This document shows positions 21,252-34,300 of a stretch of DNA of 64,000 nucleotides, piece after piece (positions within the stretch are counted from its first letter, which is position 1; every line of letters starts with the position of its first letter). The position numbers and the translations under genes were made by a program. The stretch lies in assembly GCA_008000375.1 (NCBI GenBank), contig SMOI01000113.1, positions 1 through 64,000 on the forward strand, in the 5' to 3' direction. The notes beneath the pieces were generated by a model. The model made no database searches. It saw nothing but the letters and a program-made list of their open reading frames with translations, and was not told where the DNA came from. The DNA is from Poteriospumella lacustris. Its lineage: Eukaryota > Sar > Chrysophyceae > Chromulinales > Dinobryaceae.

Positions 21252-21974
21252 GCATCTTTGAAGAGCTCGTCGTAGGATAATTTCTGTATCATAAGCAGCG
21301 TTCCAGTACGCATCCTCCTGTAGACATTCACCAACCTCAAACTATCTTGAACGTGACCCAATGTCAAACAAGACAAGGAAGTTGCAATGCACCCATCGTT
21401 TTCCTCCTCGGTGATTGTGCATTGTCTACAAAGTTGAATGGTTTGTGTTGTTCGTGGTGTTCGGATCATTTTTCTTTGGGCTTCTGCCTTCTATATTAAT
21501 TTTCTTTCTGCCTTTCTGCCTCCCAACCTCTTTCTTCTCTGTCTTTCTTTGCTTCCCTGTTTTCCTTCTACGATCTTCTCCCTCTTTATGCACATAGGCT
21601 ACGATAACCGGTGACCTTACTATTTGATATTCTCAGTTGCTCTCTGGTGCTTTGGTTGGGCCTTTTCTTTGCAATCACTACTTCGAAACGTTTCTTTTCT
21701 TTGTTCTGCATTGCCTTTTATAAACGCTGTTGAATCGACAACGTCTCTGGATCTGCTGTTTCTTCGATGGAACAGTTTTGGGGTTGTGAGCCGCATAAGA
21801 AACCAACTGCACCAGATGTTGCCAACACCGCACTGAGAATTCGAAAGAAAAATCTCATAAAAAGAAGACCAATAGTGGCACAGGAAATCGTTAACTAACT
21901 CATTCCATCAACTATTTTTCGATGAGACAATAGTCAAGTTGAGATATACAGAGAAAAAGGAGACTATTGAATGT
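21252..21974. other. Convergent intergenic region CNOT3/TPI
   Basis: About 720 bp with the 3' ends of both genes. The + strand is markedly pyrimidine-rich from about 21465 to 21600 (T/C runs with few purines). No convincing gene, tRNA or repeat was found. Confidence 0.5.
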
Positions 21975-22911
21975 CTATTTGCTGACTTTCATGATATCAA
22001 CGAACTCCGGCAGCAGAGAAGCACCTCCAACCAAGAAACCATCGATATTGGGGCAAGAAATTAAGATCTGCGCATTGTTAGCCTTGACACTACCGCCGTA
22101 GATAATTCGAACCTCTCTGGCAACTCTTGCCGAAACATTCTCGGCGATCCAGGCTCGAATCTGAGCATGCGTCTCTTCTGCCTGCTCAGGGGTCGCAACT
22201 TTACCCGTTCCGATTGCCCATACAGGTTCATATGCAACAACAATTCGTTTCCAATCCTCCTCAGACACATGAGCCGCGATGGCAGCAAGTTGGCTGGCAC
22301 AAACAGCCATGGTGCTGCCAGATTCGCGTTCGTGCAGGTGCTCGCCGATGCAAGCGATCACATGCAAACCAGCACGCAAAGCGGCAGCAGTCTTACGACC
22401 AACCAACTCGGATGATTCGCCAGGCATTTCGAACCCAACACGGCGTTCAGAATGGCCCGTCAGGGTCCATTGTACTCCAAAATCCTTCAACATAGCACCG
22501 CTGATTTCGCCTGTGAAAGCACCATAACCATTGTGGACGGCGACATTTTCCGAAGCCGCCGCGATTTCCTTGCGGAAGTTGTCTCGGCACCATTGCAAGT
22601 GGATACTGGGGACGGCAATGACAACCTACCACAGATGAACGGAACGAAAATGAATACTACATTCATCATACTATACGAAACGAATGTTCCTCACCTCATT
22701 AGCAATTGGCAAAGGGCCACAGTTATTCAAAATTCCAGCAATCTTCTTGATCTCAGCAACGGTGCCATTGCACTTCCTAAAGTCGTGAACATCAAAATCA
22801 TGACCTGCGCTATGTTGACATCAGCACGATAGTTACAACATACCAGTTTCCACCAATGAGCAAACGCTTGGAAGGAGGAACACCTCTCGCAAGATATTGA
22901 GACCACTCCAT
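21975..22911 (-). CDS. TPI: Triosephosphate isomerase
   Basis: Three exons (22844-22911, 22695-22776, 21975-22625) encode 266 residues. The enzyme interconverts dihydroxyacetone phosphate and glyceraldehyde 3-phosphate in glycolysis. All catalytic signatures are present: GGNWKCNG with Lys24, LTGHSERR with His108, CIGEHLHER, AYEPVWAIGTGK with Glu183, and the phosphate loop IYGGSVKANN plus GFLVGGASL. The splice between exons 1 and 2 interrupts the Trp codon of GGNWKCNG and restores it exactly. The N-terminus is about 12-15 residues longer than in most TPIs but does not look like an obvious targeting peptide, so a cytosolic enzyme is likely. Confidence 0.95.
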
Positions 22912-23290
22912 TGTTATCTTTGAACACTCTGCACTACTGCGAACGAAAGTGTCTTCCACATGAAAACCATGCACTTATCTTCAGTCGAATCAATTTCCCT
23001 TCTCAGGATCTTCTCCACACTCCATGCGCATGCAGGTGCAAGGAGTCCGCTGCAACTGCAACGAAAACACTGTATGTACAGCATGTATCGCTATTCCAAA
23101 AAACGCGTTTCTCACCACCACACTCCATCACTCCCTTAATCGTGCGTGCGATACGCGGGGAAAAAATTAGAAAGAAGACTTAAATAACATGCTTTGGGTT
23201 GTAATCAAAATGGACTTCTGTTTCTTGACCTGAACATGCACCACAATATACACAAGAGTTCATAAACTTCTCTGCTAACAATGACCTCAG
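22912..23290. other. Intergenic region: TPI promoter and MFS gene 3' end
   Basis: 379 bp between two genes read in the same (-) direction. It holds the TPI promoter/5' UTR and the 3' UTR of the transporter gene. No further gene is visible. Confidence 0.45.
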
Positions 23291-24877
23291 CTATGCAACC
23301 ACTTCTTCCGACGGGGAGTAGAACTGCTGATGCTGGCCTCGTTTACCCGAAAAAAATCCCCCACCATAACCATTCCCTAGACTACCCCCATTACTATTCG
23401 CACTATAGCTACTGTGGCCACTTGACATGCTGTTGTTGTAGCTATTGGCGAATCTGTCTGAAACAGGCGCTGTTAAGTTGGTCGGTCGTTGGGTCGCAAA
23501 ATCACTGTGGTCTTGTATGCTGAGTAACTTCGTCACAATCGTGATCAATACCATCAACACCGCGACAATCAAAAACGACCACTGTAAGCCGCCGCACACG
23601 CCAGAAAGAGCACCTAACAGTGCGGGGCCAATCATGATTCCAATATATCCTGCCGAAGAAACGAGGGCGATCGCCTCATTCGGATTCATTCCTGTTGCAG
23701 CACTTCCAGCAATCGATATGACTGACGGTGGGACTACGCTATTTCCAAGACCGAACACTGAAAACCCAGCTACTGCCAACACCAACGAGCCCGTTCGGTG
23801 ATTCAAATATGGCGAAAACGAAACCATCAGCAATCCAGTAGCAGACACGATACCCGCTAAAATTAGCAATCGATTCCGACCCCACCTGATAACGAAGAAA
23901 TCGCTAAAGAATGTGCCGCAGCACAGACAAATGTTGAATCCTGCCAATCCAAATACACTGAAGAACGGCGACGTCTCATATTCTTCTGACAGAAAAATCG
24001 CCGACCAATCTCCTATCGATCCTTGTCCAAAATACGAGAGAAGGCACAATAGCGAAACACCGCACACAATTATGTAATTTATGCGGGGCGGCTTTGTGTT
24101 GTCATAAACTTGAACATCAACGTCGATTTGATCAGGTGGCTGATGCATTGCCGATAAAATGGTCGACGAATTGCTACTGTTGTTGCTGCTTCCATGAATG
24201 ATATCTTGAGGGAAGTCCGACGCTGGTTCGACAACACCAACCCTATCGTACTTGAAATTTGGGTCAAAGTTCAACAGGCCATTTCCTGTCAGGAGCTTTT
24301 CTTCTTGATATGAATACAACCAACAACTGAGCAATATAACGAATGGCACTTGCACAATTGAAAGAATTGCAAGTTCGGTCAACACACAAAATCCTAGTTC
24401 GATCAACGCTCCACCGATGAGAGCTCCGCATAGTCCACCGATAGCAATCATGGAATGGAAAAGCCCCAGAGTCGGAGTTCGGGTCATTTTCTCACATAGG
24501 ACAGCTTGGCAATTCATCGCCACATCCATCCAGCCAGCTCCAAAACCCAGAGCCATAACAGCAAGAATAAATACAAAAATATTTTCCCGGAGACCAACCA
24601 AACATATCAACAACACTGTCAGGAGACCTCCCACCAATAACGAAAATCCACTGCCGAATCTTTTCGAAACTGCATCGACCAGCGGCAGAGCAATCATGGC
24701 CCCACAAACTGCAGCCACCAAAACACCACCCAAAACTGTGTTACTTATTCCCTGCTCTTCCTTTACCACAGGCAAAATCCCGCCCCAATTCCCGAACATA
24801 ACACCTTGCATGAAGAAAAACCAACAAATTGCTGCTTTCGCTTTCCGCGCCCTTGAAAATCCACTTAAAAGCATCAT
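23291..24877 (-). CDS. Major facilitator superfamily transporter of bacterial (YbjJ-like) type
   Basis: An intronless frame encodes 528 residues from two tandem ATGs (24877 or 24874). About twelve hydrophobic segments are split by a hydrophilic central loop (about 190-260). Family-like segments are GWMDVAMNCQAVLCEK, FHSMIAIGGLCGALIGG and, near the end, GYIGIMIGPALLGALSG. The D-x-AMN and FH-x(3)-GG-x-GA pattern is that of a bacterial MFS group including E. coli YbjJ and fucose-permease-like proteins. The substrate cannot be predicted. The tail is Ser/Gly/Asn-rich. The gene shares a divergent promoter region with the dynein gene. The bacterial-type match and lack of introns make ancient lateral transfer possible but unproven. 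Confidence 0.8.
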   Translation of the reverse strand: MMLLSGFSRARKAKAAICWFFFMQGVMFGNWGGILPVVKEEQGISNTVLGGVLVAAVCGAMIALPLVDAVSKRFGSGFSLLVGGLLTVLLICLVGLRENIFVFILAVMALGFGAGWMDVAMNCQAVLCEKMTRTPTLGLFHSMIAIGGLCGALIGGALIELGFCVLTELAILSIVQVPFVILLSCWLYSYQEEKLLTGNGLLNFDPNFKYDRVGVVEPASDFPQDIIHGSSNNSSNSSTILSAMHQPPDQIDVDVQVYDNTKPPRINYIIVCGVSLLCLLSYFGQGSIGDWSAIFLSEEYETSPFFSVFGLAGFNICLCCGTFFSDFFVIRWGRNRLLILAGIVSATGLLMVSFSPYLNHRTGSLVLAVAGFSVFGLGNSVVPPSVISIAGSAATGMNPNEAIALVSSAGYIGIMIGPALLGALSGVCGGLQWSFLIVAVLMVLITIVTKLLSIQDHSDFATQRPTNLTAPVSDRFANSYNNSMSSGHSSYSANSNGGSLGNGYGGGFFSGKRGQHQQFYSPSEEVVA

Positions 24878-25362
24878 TCTTCGGTGATTTTGGGTGAAGA
24901 ATGATTGAAACACGGATGGTTAATCACGCTTGATACGTGCTTCGTTACTTATTTGTGACAGGCGTGCTTTGCATAATGATATCTGCGCAACTGAAAAAAT
25001 ATATTCCATTTTTGACTTCGTAGCGAATGACCCAGATTCTGTTCAGGGTTGGCGCGTTTGGTGTACACTGTCTGCCGTTTCATCCATTTTGTCCACCGTA
25101 CAGACGGATGATCAGTCGGTGATACCATGTATGAGCTTGGACTGTAAAATTGCCTGTTCGGCAGTTTTTTGTCCGCAGATGAAACGAAATCAAACAACTG
25201 CGACAAGAGATGGAAGGAATAGGTAATGAAAACCAAGTCGCTGAAAAGATCTAAGCTTTTGCTCATTTTAATAGCGAAATCAAGTCCTCATTGGCTTATT
25301 AAACAGAAGAGTTTTTCCATTCTGACTATTCTCCTTACTTGATTTACCGCTCTTCCGGCAAA
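24878..25362. promoter_or_regulatory. Divergent promoter region between MFS transporter and dynein gene
   Basis: 485 bp lie between opposite starts. The right boundary depends on the proposed first dynein exon. No distinct motif was recognised. Confidence 0.4.
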
Positions 25363-28300
25363 ATGAGGGCTGTCAAAGCCAGTCGCGAGGCGAAGTAGGT
25401 TCCCTGTTTCAGTGCAAAGTGTATCCATCATCCTGATCGGATTTGTTGTATGTAGATCACAATCCAATAATGACAATGGTGATGATTTCGCGAATCATTT
25501 TGGAGGTACGATTCTCGTCTTCTATTGCAAGGTTCTTCATCGGTCAACTGAAAGTGTTCGTTCTTTTCCTTGTTTACAGGCTCTTCGAGAACGAGGGGCA
25601 AAACTGGCGGTGATGCATCACATTCTTATCAACACTCTTTGGTTGCGTCACAGGCACAAAGTTTGAGTGACGATCAACTTCGGGCAATTTTACAAGCTCT
25701 GATGGTGCCAACGTAAGTGTTACGCCTCTTGTTGTTTTTGGTTACCTTGGCCTGATCTCTTTGATCTCTTTCCATAATTAGTCTTTGTCTTGATGAAAAT
25801 CGCACTTCGACTGACATGGTGAGATCGAGAAGATACGACAGCACTTCACGTCTGAGAAATCCGTCGCTGACGTATGCGGAGCACCACAATGGCGGGGTCA
25901 CATTTCGTGATATTGATGTCAATTCGTATTTCTCCCCCTTCGATCGAATTGCTCGAATATACACTATCAATGCTTCTGGGATTACAATGAAGGTTGCATC
26001 CAGAATTGCAAAGCACATGACTACGGGAAATGAAAAGAAAGCTGCTCAAAAGATGATTGGTATCAATCTGGCCGCCACCGCACCTGAGGCTTTCGATGCT
26101 GTCGAGCGCATTCATATGAAGGCTATGACAGAGCCTGGCAACCGCGACCATCTCAAAAAGTCAAAGCGAGGAGATGGATCAGAAAACAAACCTTTGCCAG
26201 TTCAGGGATCGCCTGAGGCTATGAGACAAAAGCATCGTATGATGCGCAGCAAGCCCGGTTATGACATCATTGCTCCTCGACAAAATCAGTTCATTGGCGA
26301 GGAAATCATTAAAGATTTTGATAACTGGAATCCTGAATCTATTGAAGAAGCTAAGGATGTGGCCAGTGCATACTTTGGTGAAGACGATCTCGATGCACAC
26401 GAACGATACAAACTAAGAGTCAAAGCTTTCGAGAACTATCTTAAAGCCGTCGATTTCGTGGTTGATAGTGGTGTCTTGGTTGCTACCGGTTCTGGCCAAC
26501 GTGCTCCTGTACCAGCCATCAAAACTCAAATGATTGAGAAGATCATTTCGAAGATTCCAGCTGTCCCAGGCTTCCTCGACAGCGAATATCTGCAGCGTGT
26601 CTTGGCGAAAGAGATTCAGATGGTCACCACTGAATATCGCTTGGCTGCAGCACGAGCCTCTGTGAATTATAGTGTTCAAGATCCCGTTGATTCGAAAGAA
26701 TTTGGAGTAGTTCTGAAGGACTTAATGGATGAGTCTTCTGTTCAGCTGTGGACGGATCGAACTTACCAATTGTCTGAATGGCGTGTTTACAGAATCACTG
26801 GTATCGATGCGCATTCTGTCTTGCAAAGCTTCCATCGCATGGAAAAGCATTTGTGCAATACCCTCAATATCATGCAAGAAGTTCAGAATTTATGGTTCGA
26901 TGGATCGTTGCCCAATGTCTGGTGGGACAATATGTCCTCCCTCAGCAAATGCACCTATCGTGAGCTCCTGTTGGTAGACGTCAGTCAACCTCGCTTTCGC
27001 TCTCGTTTGCCCTTCGCGTTGGATGATTTCTCTTCCCATGTGGAGAGTTTTTCGAAAGATATCCGTGATGGTCTTGCCGAGTATTGGCTCATCACCGCCG
27101 GAGGCAAGTTGAGCAACTACATCAGCAACATGGCTGATTCGAGCATTGTCGACGAGGGCAAATCCGACAATGATTCGGTAGGCTTGGAATACAGTTTGGA
27201 CGATGACGATCAAGATGACGATGCTGTTTCAGCCGGTTCTGGACTGTTCAAGAAGTTCAAGGAGAAGAATTACAACAAATCGTTGGCGTCACGTTTGGCC
27301 ATCGAAGGTTTGGATAAAAACGATGGCCATGGCAACGGTCAAAAGGCGAATGCCTCACAACCTCGTCGTCCGAACAAAGCCGAGAAAATTGTCGACACGG
27401 CGGTAGTGTTGATGTCGAAGCAATTGCGTAGCATGTGCGAGAACTCTTTGCATGCCATGTGTGATATGTTTGAAAAGTTGTCGAACCCGGTCACAGCCAG
27501 TTATTCCATTTTCATCATCAACATTCGCATCAAGAAAGTTCGTACCGGAGACATTGCCAATGATTTCTCTGAACCTGTCCATGTCTGTTTGCAACCGGAC
27601 TTGGAAGAATTCAAAACAACCATGCATTCGTGTGTTCAGTACATTGTCAACAATGCACGTGGCTACTCTCGTCCGGAACAGAGCTTGGCACAGACCTTCG
27701 GTGGACGCAATCATCATTTGGTCAGTGAAATGTTGGTCAACAAACGTCACAAGAAAATGGACGTGAGTGTGGTGATGATGACGGACGAGATCGTCCAGAA
27801 CATCACCCGTCGTATTATGTTCCAACTGGAAAAGTTCTATGCTGGTCCGGAGTCATTGCTGAAGAAGTTTTCCATTTTGGATTCGTTGCTGTTGGGCGAG
27901 AAGACTGATCAAGTCATTCATGCGATCAATCATTGCATTGGTGGTGACGATATCTTGGCTTCGTTGGAAGAACTTGGCAAAGTCAGCGTCGAATTGGAGA
28001 ATCTCATTGAAGCCATCAAGACAGTGGTGCCCGATGTGTGCCACTTCCCACTCTTTGAAGTGCGTTGCTCCGATTTGAAAGAGCAGTTGATTCGTCAATG
28101 CCGTTTCTTGTTGAGTAAGATCATGGAAGCGATTGTTGATGAGAACAAGGGCCACATGATGACCATCTGTGCCAAGTATGGTGAAATTTCCAACGTACTC
28201 AGTTCAGATATCACCGATAGTGCCGAACTGAAAGCTTTGCAAGAATACACGGCCAAGGCTGCCAGTGTTTTGTCCGATTTGATGGATCAATACACGGGTG

Positions 28301-31300
28301 TGTGTCTCGAGCGCATCAAGTTCTTGTTGTCGCACAAGCACAAGTTTTCCCGCGAGGACATCGGTCTACTCCACACGACGTTCTACTGGCCAACAAACAT
28401 CCAAGCGTTCTTGCGTCGATCCTACGAAAGTCAATCCAACCGCAAACGCGAGTTGGAGGAACTGTTGGAAGAAGATCAACGTCGTTTGGAAAACGATATC
28501 AATGATCTTATCAAACGCGTGGAAACTTTGGCTGAAAATGCCACGGTGCAAGAATATCGTAAGAACGTTGAACGTTTGGCCACATGCAAACGTGATTTGG
28601 AAGCTCGTCAAGAACGATTCGATGAAATCACCGAACGTGAAGGTCTGTTGGAAGTGCCGCATAATGACTTGCAACCTCGTTTGGATGATATCAAGAACAG
28701 TTTGGATCCCTTGGAACGTCTCTGGACGAGTATCAAACAGTTTGGTGATGAATCGCACGGATGGACCGAGAGTCCTCTGTCAGACGTCGATGCGGAGGGA
28801 GCAGAGAAGACTTGTGAAGAGTTGTACCGCACCTTCATCAAATTGGGCAAAGAGTTCGAACGCGGTGGTGATCGCCGTATCAATGCGCGTAAAATTGCCG
28901 ATCGTTTCCAAGCCGAGATCAAGACGTTCTTGAATGAAAGCATCCCACTGATGTTGTTGATTTGCAACCCCGGCATGAAAGATCGTCACTGGGCGGACAT
29001 TGAAACCATCACCGGTGTACGTATTCCCAAGGGAGAAGTGTACACGATGAACATGATGACCGAATTGGGTATTCAACATCACGTCAAGGCCATCGAAGAC
29101 ATTTGTATCTCTGCCAGCAAGGAGTATGGATTGCAATTGGCCATGGAGAAGATGGAAGCCGAATGGAAGAACATGATCTTCGAAACGAAGGAATACCGTC
29201 AAACGGGCACCCGTATTTTGACAGGTATCGATGAAATCCAACAATTGTTGGACGATCAGATCGTGAAGACACAGGCGATGAGTACGTCACGTTTTGTGAA
29301 GCCTTTTGAAGCGCAAATCAAATTGTGGGAAGAAACCTTGAAGAGTATGCAAGATATCTTGGATAACTGGTTGAAAGTACAAGCGACTTGGTTGTATTTG
29401 GAACCAATCTTCAGCTCGGAGGATATCATGCGCCAAATGCCCGTTGAAGGTAAAATGTTCAAGGCCGTCGACAATACGTGGCGTGTATCGATGGCACAAA
29501 CATATGCCGAACCCGGTTGTATTCAAGTCGCACGACGTGCTGGCTTTCTAGATTCGTTGATTGAAGCAAATGCTCGCTTGGAACAAATCCAGAAAGGGTT
29601 GAACGATTACTTGGAGACGAAACGGTTGGCCTTCCCACGTTTCTTTTTCTTGTCGAACGATGAATTGCTGGAGATTTTGGCGGAAACGAAGGATCCGTTA
29701 CGTGTTCAGCCGCATTTGAAGAAATGTTTCGATGGTATTGCCAAGTTGCAATTCCAACCGAATTTGGATATTACCGCCGCCTTTGATCCCAAAGATGAAA
29801 AGCTTGATTTCCCTTACGAGAAAGTCAACCACAAGAAAATCAATCCCAATGATTCTGGCGGCAATGTCGAGAAATGGCTGATTGAAGTCGAGGTGATGAT
29901 GAAGAAAAGTTTGGCCTATGCCATCGACTTTTCCATGAAAGATTTCTTGCAATCGGATCGCATTGAATGGTTGCGCCGTTGGCAAGGTCAAGTCATCATT
30001 TGTGTCAACCAGATTCGTTGGTGTGTCGACGTCGAGAAAGTTATTCGTGACGGTGCCAGTGGCGAAGGTATGGAGCACTATTATCAACGACTCTGTGACG
30101 AGCTCATGCGCACCGTCGAGTTGGTGCGTGGTGATATCCCCAAGGCCTTGCGCATTGCCATTGGCGCCTTGGTCGTCATGGACGTACACAATCGTGACAC
30201 GGTCGCCGAGTTGGTCGGTTTGAAGATCACCAACGTTGCGGACTTCGATTGGCAATGTCAGTTGCGTTATTACTGGAATGCCGATGGTGAATCAGCACGT
30301 ACGGGTTTACCCGCGACAGTACAATGTCGTATGATCAATGCCATGGCCCTGTATGCCTACGAATACATCGGTAACCAAGATCGTTTGGTGATTACACCGT
30401 TGACCGATCGTTGCTATCGTACGTTGATGGGTGCTATTCATTTGAATTTGGGTGGTGCACCAGAAGGTCCTGCTGGTACGGGCAAGACCGAGACGACGAA
30501 GGATTTAGCGAAAGCCATCGCCATTCAGTGCGTCGTCACGAATTGTTCTGATGGTCTTGATTACCTGGCGATGGCGAAGTTCTTCAAGGGGTTGGCTTCC
30601 TCTGGTGCTTGGGCTTGCTTCGACGAGTTCAATCGTATTCAATTGGAGGTCTTATCCGTCGTAGCCCAACAGATTTTGCAGATTCAAATGGCCAAATTGA
30701 AAGGATTGCCTCGTTTCACCTTCGAAGGCACCGAATTGGATTTGAAGCCTACTTGTTGTCCATTCATTACGATGAATCCTGGTTACGCTGGACGTGCGGA
30801 ATTGCCGGACAACTTGAAGGTCTTGTTCCGTACCGTGGCGATGATGGTTCCCGATTATGCGATGATTTCGGAGATTATCTTGTACAGTTACGGCTACACC
30901 TCCGCTCGACCGTTGTCCGTGAAGATTGTGACGACCTACAAGCTCTGTTCGGAACAATTGTCCTCCCAGAGCCATTACGACTATGGTATGCGTGCCGTCA
31001 TTGCTGTCTTACGTGCGGCAGGCAATTTGAAACGTTCCGATGGACATTTGCCGGAAGATGTGCTCGTCTTGCGGTCGATCATTGACGTCAACTTGCCCAA
31101 GTTCTTGTCACCGGATGTGCCCCTGTTCAATGGCATCGTCTCGGACTTGTTCCCAGGTGTGAAGATTGATCCTCCCGATCGTGATGCGATGCGTCAAGCC
31201 TTTGATGATGTGTGTTTGAAGCGCAATCTGATCAATGAAGAATACTTCTGGGAGAAAGTCGTGCAAATCTATGACATGATGGTTGTACGTCACGGTTTCA

Positions 31301-34300
31301 TGATTGTGGGTTTGCCCTTTTCAGGAAAGAGCAGTGCCTGGAAGGTCCTTGGTGAAGTCTTGGGACTGTTGGCGGAACGCTATCCCAAGGACAAGCGTTG
31401 GTCAAAGGTTATCCCGATCATCCAGAACCCCAAGTCCATCACCATGGGTCAACTCTATGGTATGTTCGATGCCGTGTCCCACGAGTGGACGGATGGTGTC
31501 TTGGCGATCAACTATCGCAATGCGGCGTCGAACAAGATTGGCAACCCGGAAGATCGCAAATGGATTTTGTTTGATGGTCCCGTGGACGCCATTTGGATTG
31601 AGAACATGAACACGGTGCTGGATGACAACAAGAAGCTCTGTTTGATGTCCGGTGAGATCATTGCCATGACCGACGTGATGAGCATGATGTTTGAACCGAT
31701 GGATTTGTTGGTGGCGTCTCCTGCGACAGTCTCACGCTGTGGTATGATTTATATGGAACCCGAGAAGTTAAGTTGGAAACCCTTGTTGGCCTCGTGGTTG
31801 CATAAACATTCGATGGAAGGTATCTTCTACAAGAATCAAGATCCAGAGGCACGTCAATTCAGCTTGTATCGCCCCGATACGATGCATATTCAGGCCTTGT
31901 TTGATTGGCTCGTGGAGCCGTCGTTGTGTTTCTTACGCAAGGAAATGATTGAGATGTCTCCGACCGTCGATTCCAATTTGGTGCAATCCTTGTTGAACAT
32001 TGTGGAGAGCATGTTGCCGAAGGCCTTTGCGAAGTACAAAGGTGAAAATGGCGTCGAAGAAGAAGTCACCGATGCGAAGAAACTGAAGCAACGGTTGCAG
32101 GACATCGAGTGTTGCTTCTTCTTTGCACTCGTTTGGTCGATTGGTAAGAGTGGCACAAGTGATTCGCAGAGTAAATTCAGCACGTTTTTGGAGAACTTCA
32201 TGAGTGGCATGGATTGTTTGGAGTCTTCGTATGGCGCCGTCTGGACGTTGCTGCAGATGCGGAACTGGCGTAAACCGGATTTCTTGATGGCGCCTCAATT
32301 CAAAGGTCAATTCATTTTGCCGATGCCGATGAAGAGTGATTTCTACGAATGTGTCTACCTCGCGACCGAGAGCAAATGGAAATCATGGGCCGATTTGTTG
32401 CCCACGTTTTCCATTCCCGCCGATACCCCGTACAGTAGCATCGTCGTTCCGAACAACTACACGGCGCAATACAATTTCATGGTCGATTTGTTGGTACCGA
32501 ATCGTTATCATCTGTTGATGTGTGGTCCGACGGGTACCGGCAAATCGGTGTACGTCTACAGTGCGATCACGCAGGTGCTGGCGCAAGACAAGTTCAAGTC
32601 GTTGACGTTGGGTTTCTCGGCGAAGACGTCGGCGAACATGACACAAGATATCATCGACGGTAAATTGGACAAGCGCAGAAAGGGCGTCTTTGGTCCTCCA
32701 CAGGGGCAACAATGTGTGATTTTCATCGATGATTTGAACATGCCCGAGGTAGAGACGTACGGAGCCCAGCCACCGATTGAATTGGTGCGTCAGTTGATTG
32801 ACAGCGGTGGATGGTACGATTTGAAAGAAAAGAATTGGAAACATATCGTCGATACGTCGCTCGTGGCGGCCATGGGCCCTCCCGGCGGTGGACGGAACCA
32901 CATCACCCCGCGTCTCTTGCGCCATTTCAATTTGTTCTGTTTCTCCGAATTCGACGACAATACCCTGCGACGTATCTTCTCGACGATTGTCCAATGGCAT
33001 TTCACGTCCTTCCCGACGGATATCAAGCTGTTGTCGGAGGCCGTGGTGGATGCGACCTTGGATACCTACCGTTCTGCGATGAAGTCGTTGTTGCCCACGC
33101 CGCAGAAGTCCCATTACACCTTCAACTTGCGTGATTTCAGTCGTATCATTCAAGGTGTGCTCCTGTGCAAGATGTCGGATTCCTTTTCGAAGGGCACGTT
33201 GATTCGTTTGTGGACACACGAGGCCTTGCGTGTCTTTGGCGATCGCCTCGTCGATGACAGTGACCGTGCGTGGTTCCACAAACATTTGGAAATGACGTGT
33301 ACGACCAAATTCGGTGCAGGTTTCTACGATGTCTTCAAGCACTTGGACCGAGAAGCCAAGAAATCCGTGACGGTGAACGAGATGCGCAACTTGATCTTTG
33401 GTGATTTCATGACCAACGAAGACAGCAAACCTTACATCGAGGTGAAAGAAATGAGCGAATTGAACATGAAGATGGAGGAATACCTGATGGAATACAACCA
33501 ACAGAGCAAGAAGCCGATGGACTTGGTCATGTTTGGCTTTGCGATTGAACACATCTCCCGCATCAGTCGTATCTTGAAGATGCCCGGGGGCAATGCCCTG
33601 TTGGTTGGTGTCGGTGGCTCGGGTCGTCAATCGGTGACACGGCTGGCGGCGTATATGGCGGGGTACAACGTCTTTCAAATTGAGATTTCGAAGAATTACG
33701 GCAACGCGGAATGGCGCGAAGACTTGAAGACGATTTTGAAAGGAGCCGGTACCGGGTCGGTGCCCATGACCTTTTTGTTCTCCGACACGCAGATCAAGAA
33801 CGAAACCTTCGTCGAGGACATCAACAACATGTTGAACAACGGCGAAGTGCCCAACATTTTCCCGTCCGACGAACGCAGTGCCGTCTGTGAAGCGGTGCGT
33901 CCATTTGCGAAACAAGTCTTTGGCAAAGCGGCGGGCGACATGAACATGCAAGAGTTGTACGCGTTCTTCATTCGACGCGTGAAGGCGAACTTGCACATCG
34001 TCTTGGCCTTCTCGCCCATTGGTGATGCCTTCCGGGACCGTTTGCGCAAATTCCCCGCGTTGATCAATTGTTGTACCATCGATTGGTTCACGTCTTGGCC
34101 CTCCGATGCCTTGATCGCCGTCGCGGAACGTTTCTTGTCGCAAGTGAAATTCGACAGCAACAAAACCCGCGCGGCGATTGTCAACATCTGTCAAACGTTC
34201 CATCAGGACGTGATCAATCTCAGTGCCGAGTTTTTATCGGGCTTGAAGCGTAAGAATTACGTGACCCCGACGTCGTATTTGGAATTGATCGTGGCGTACA

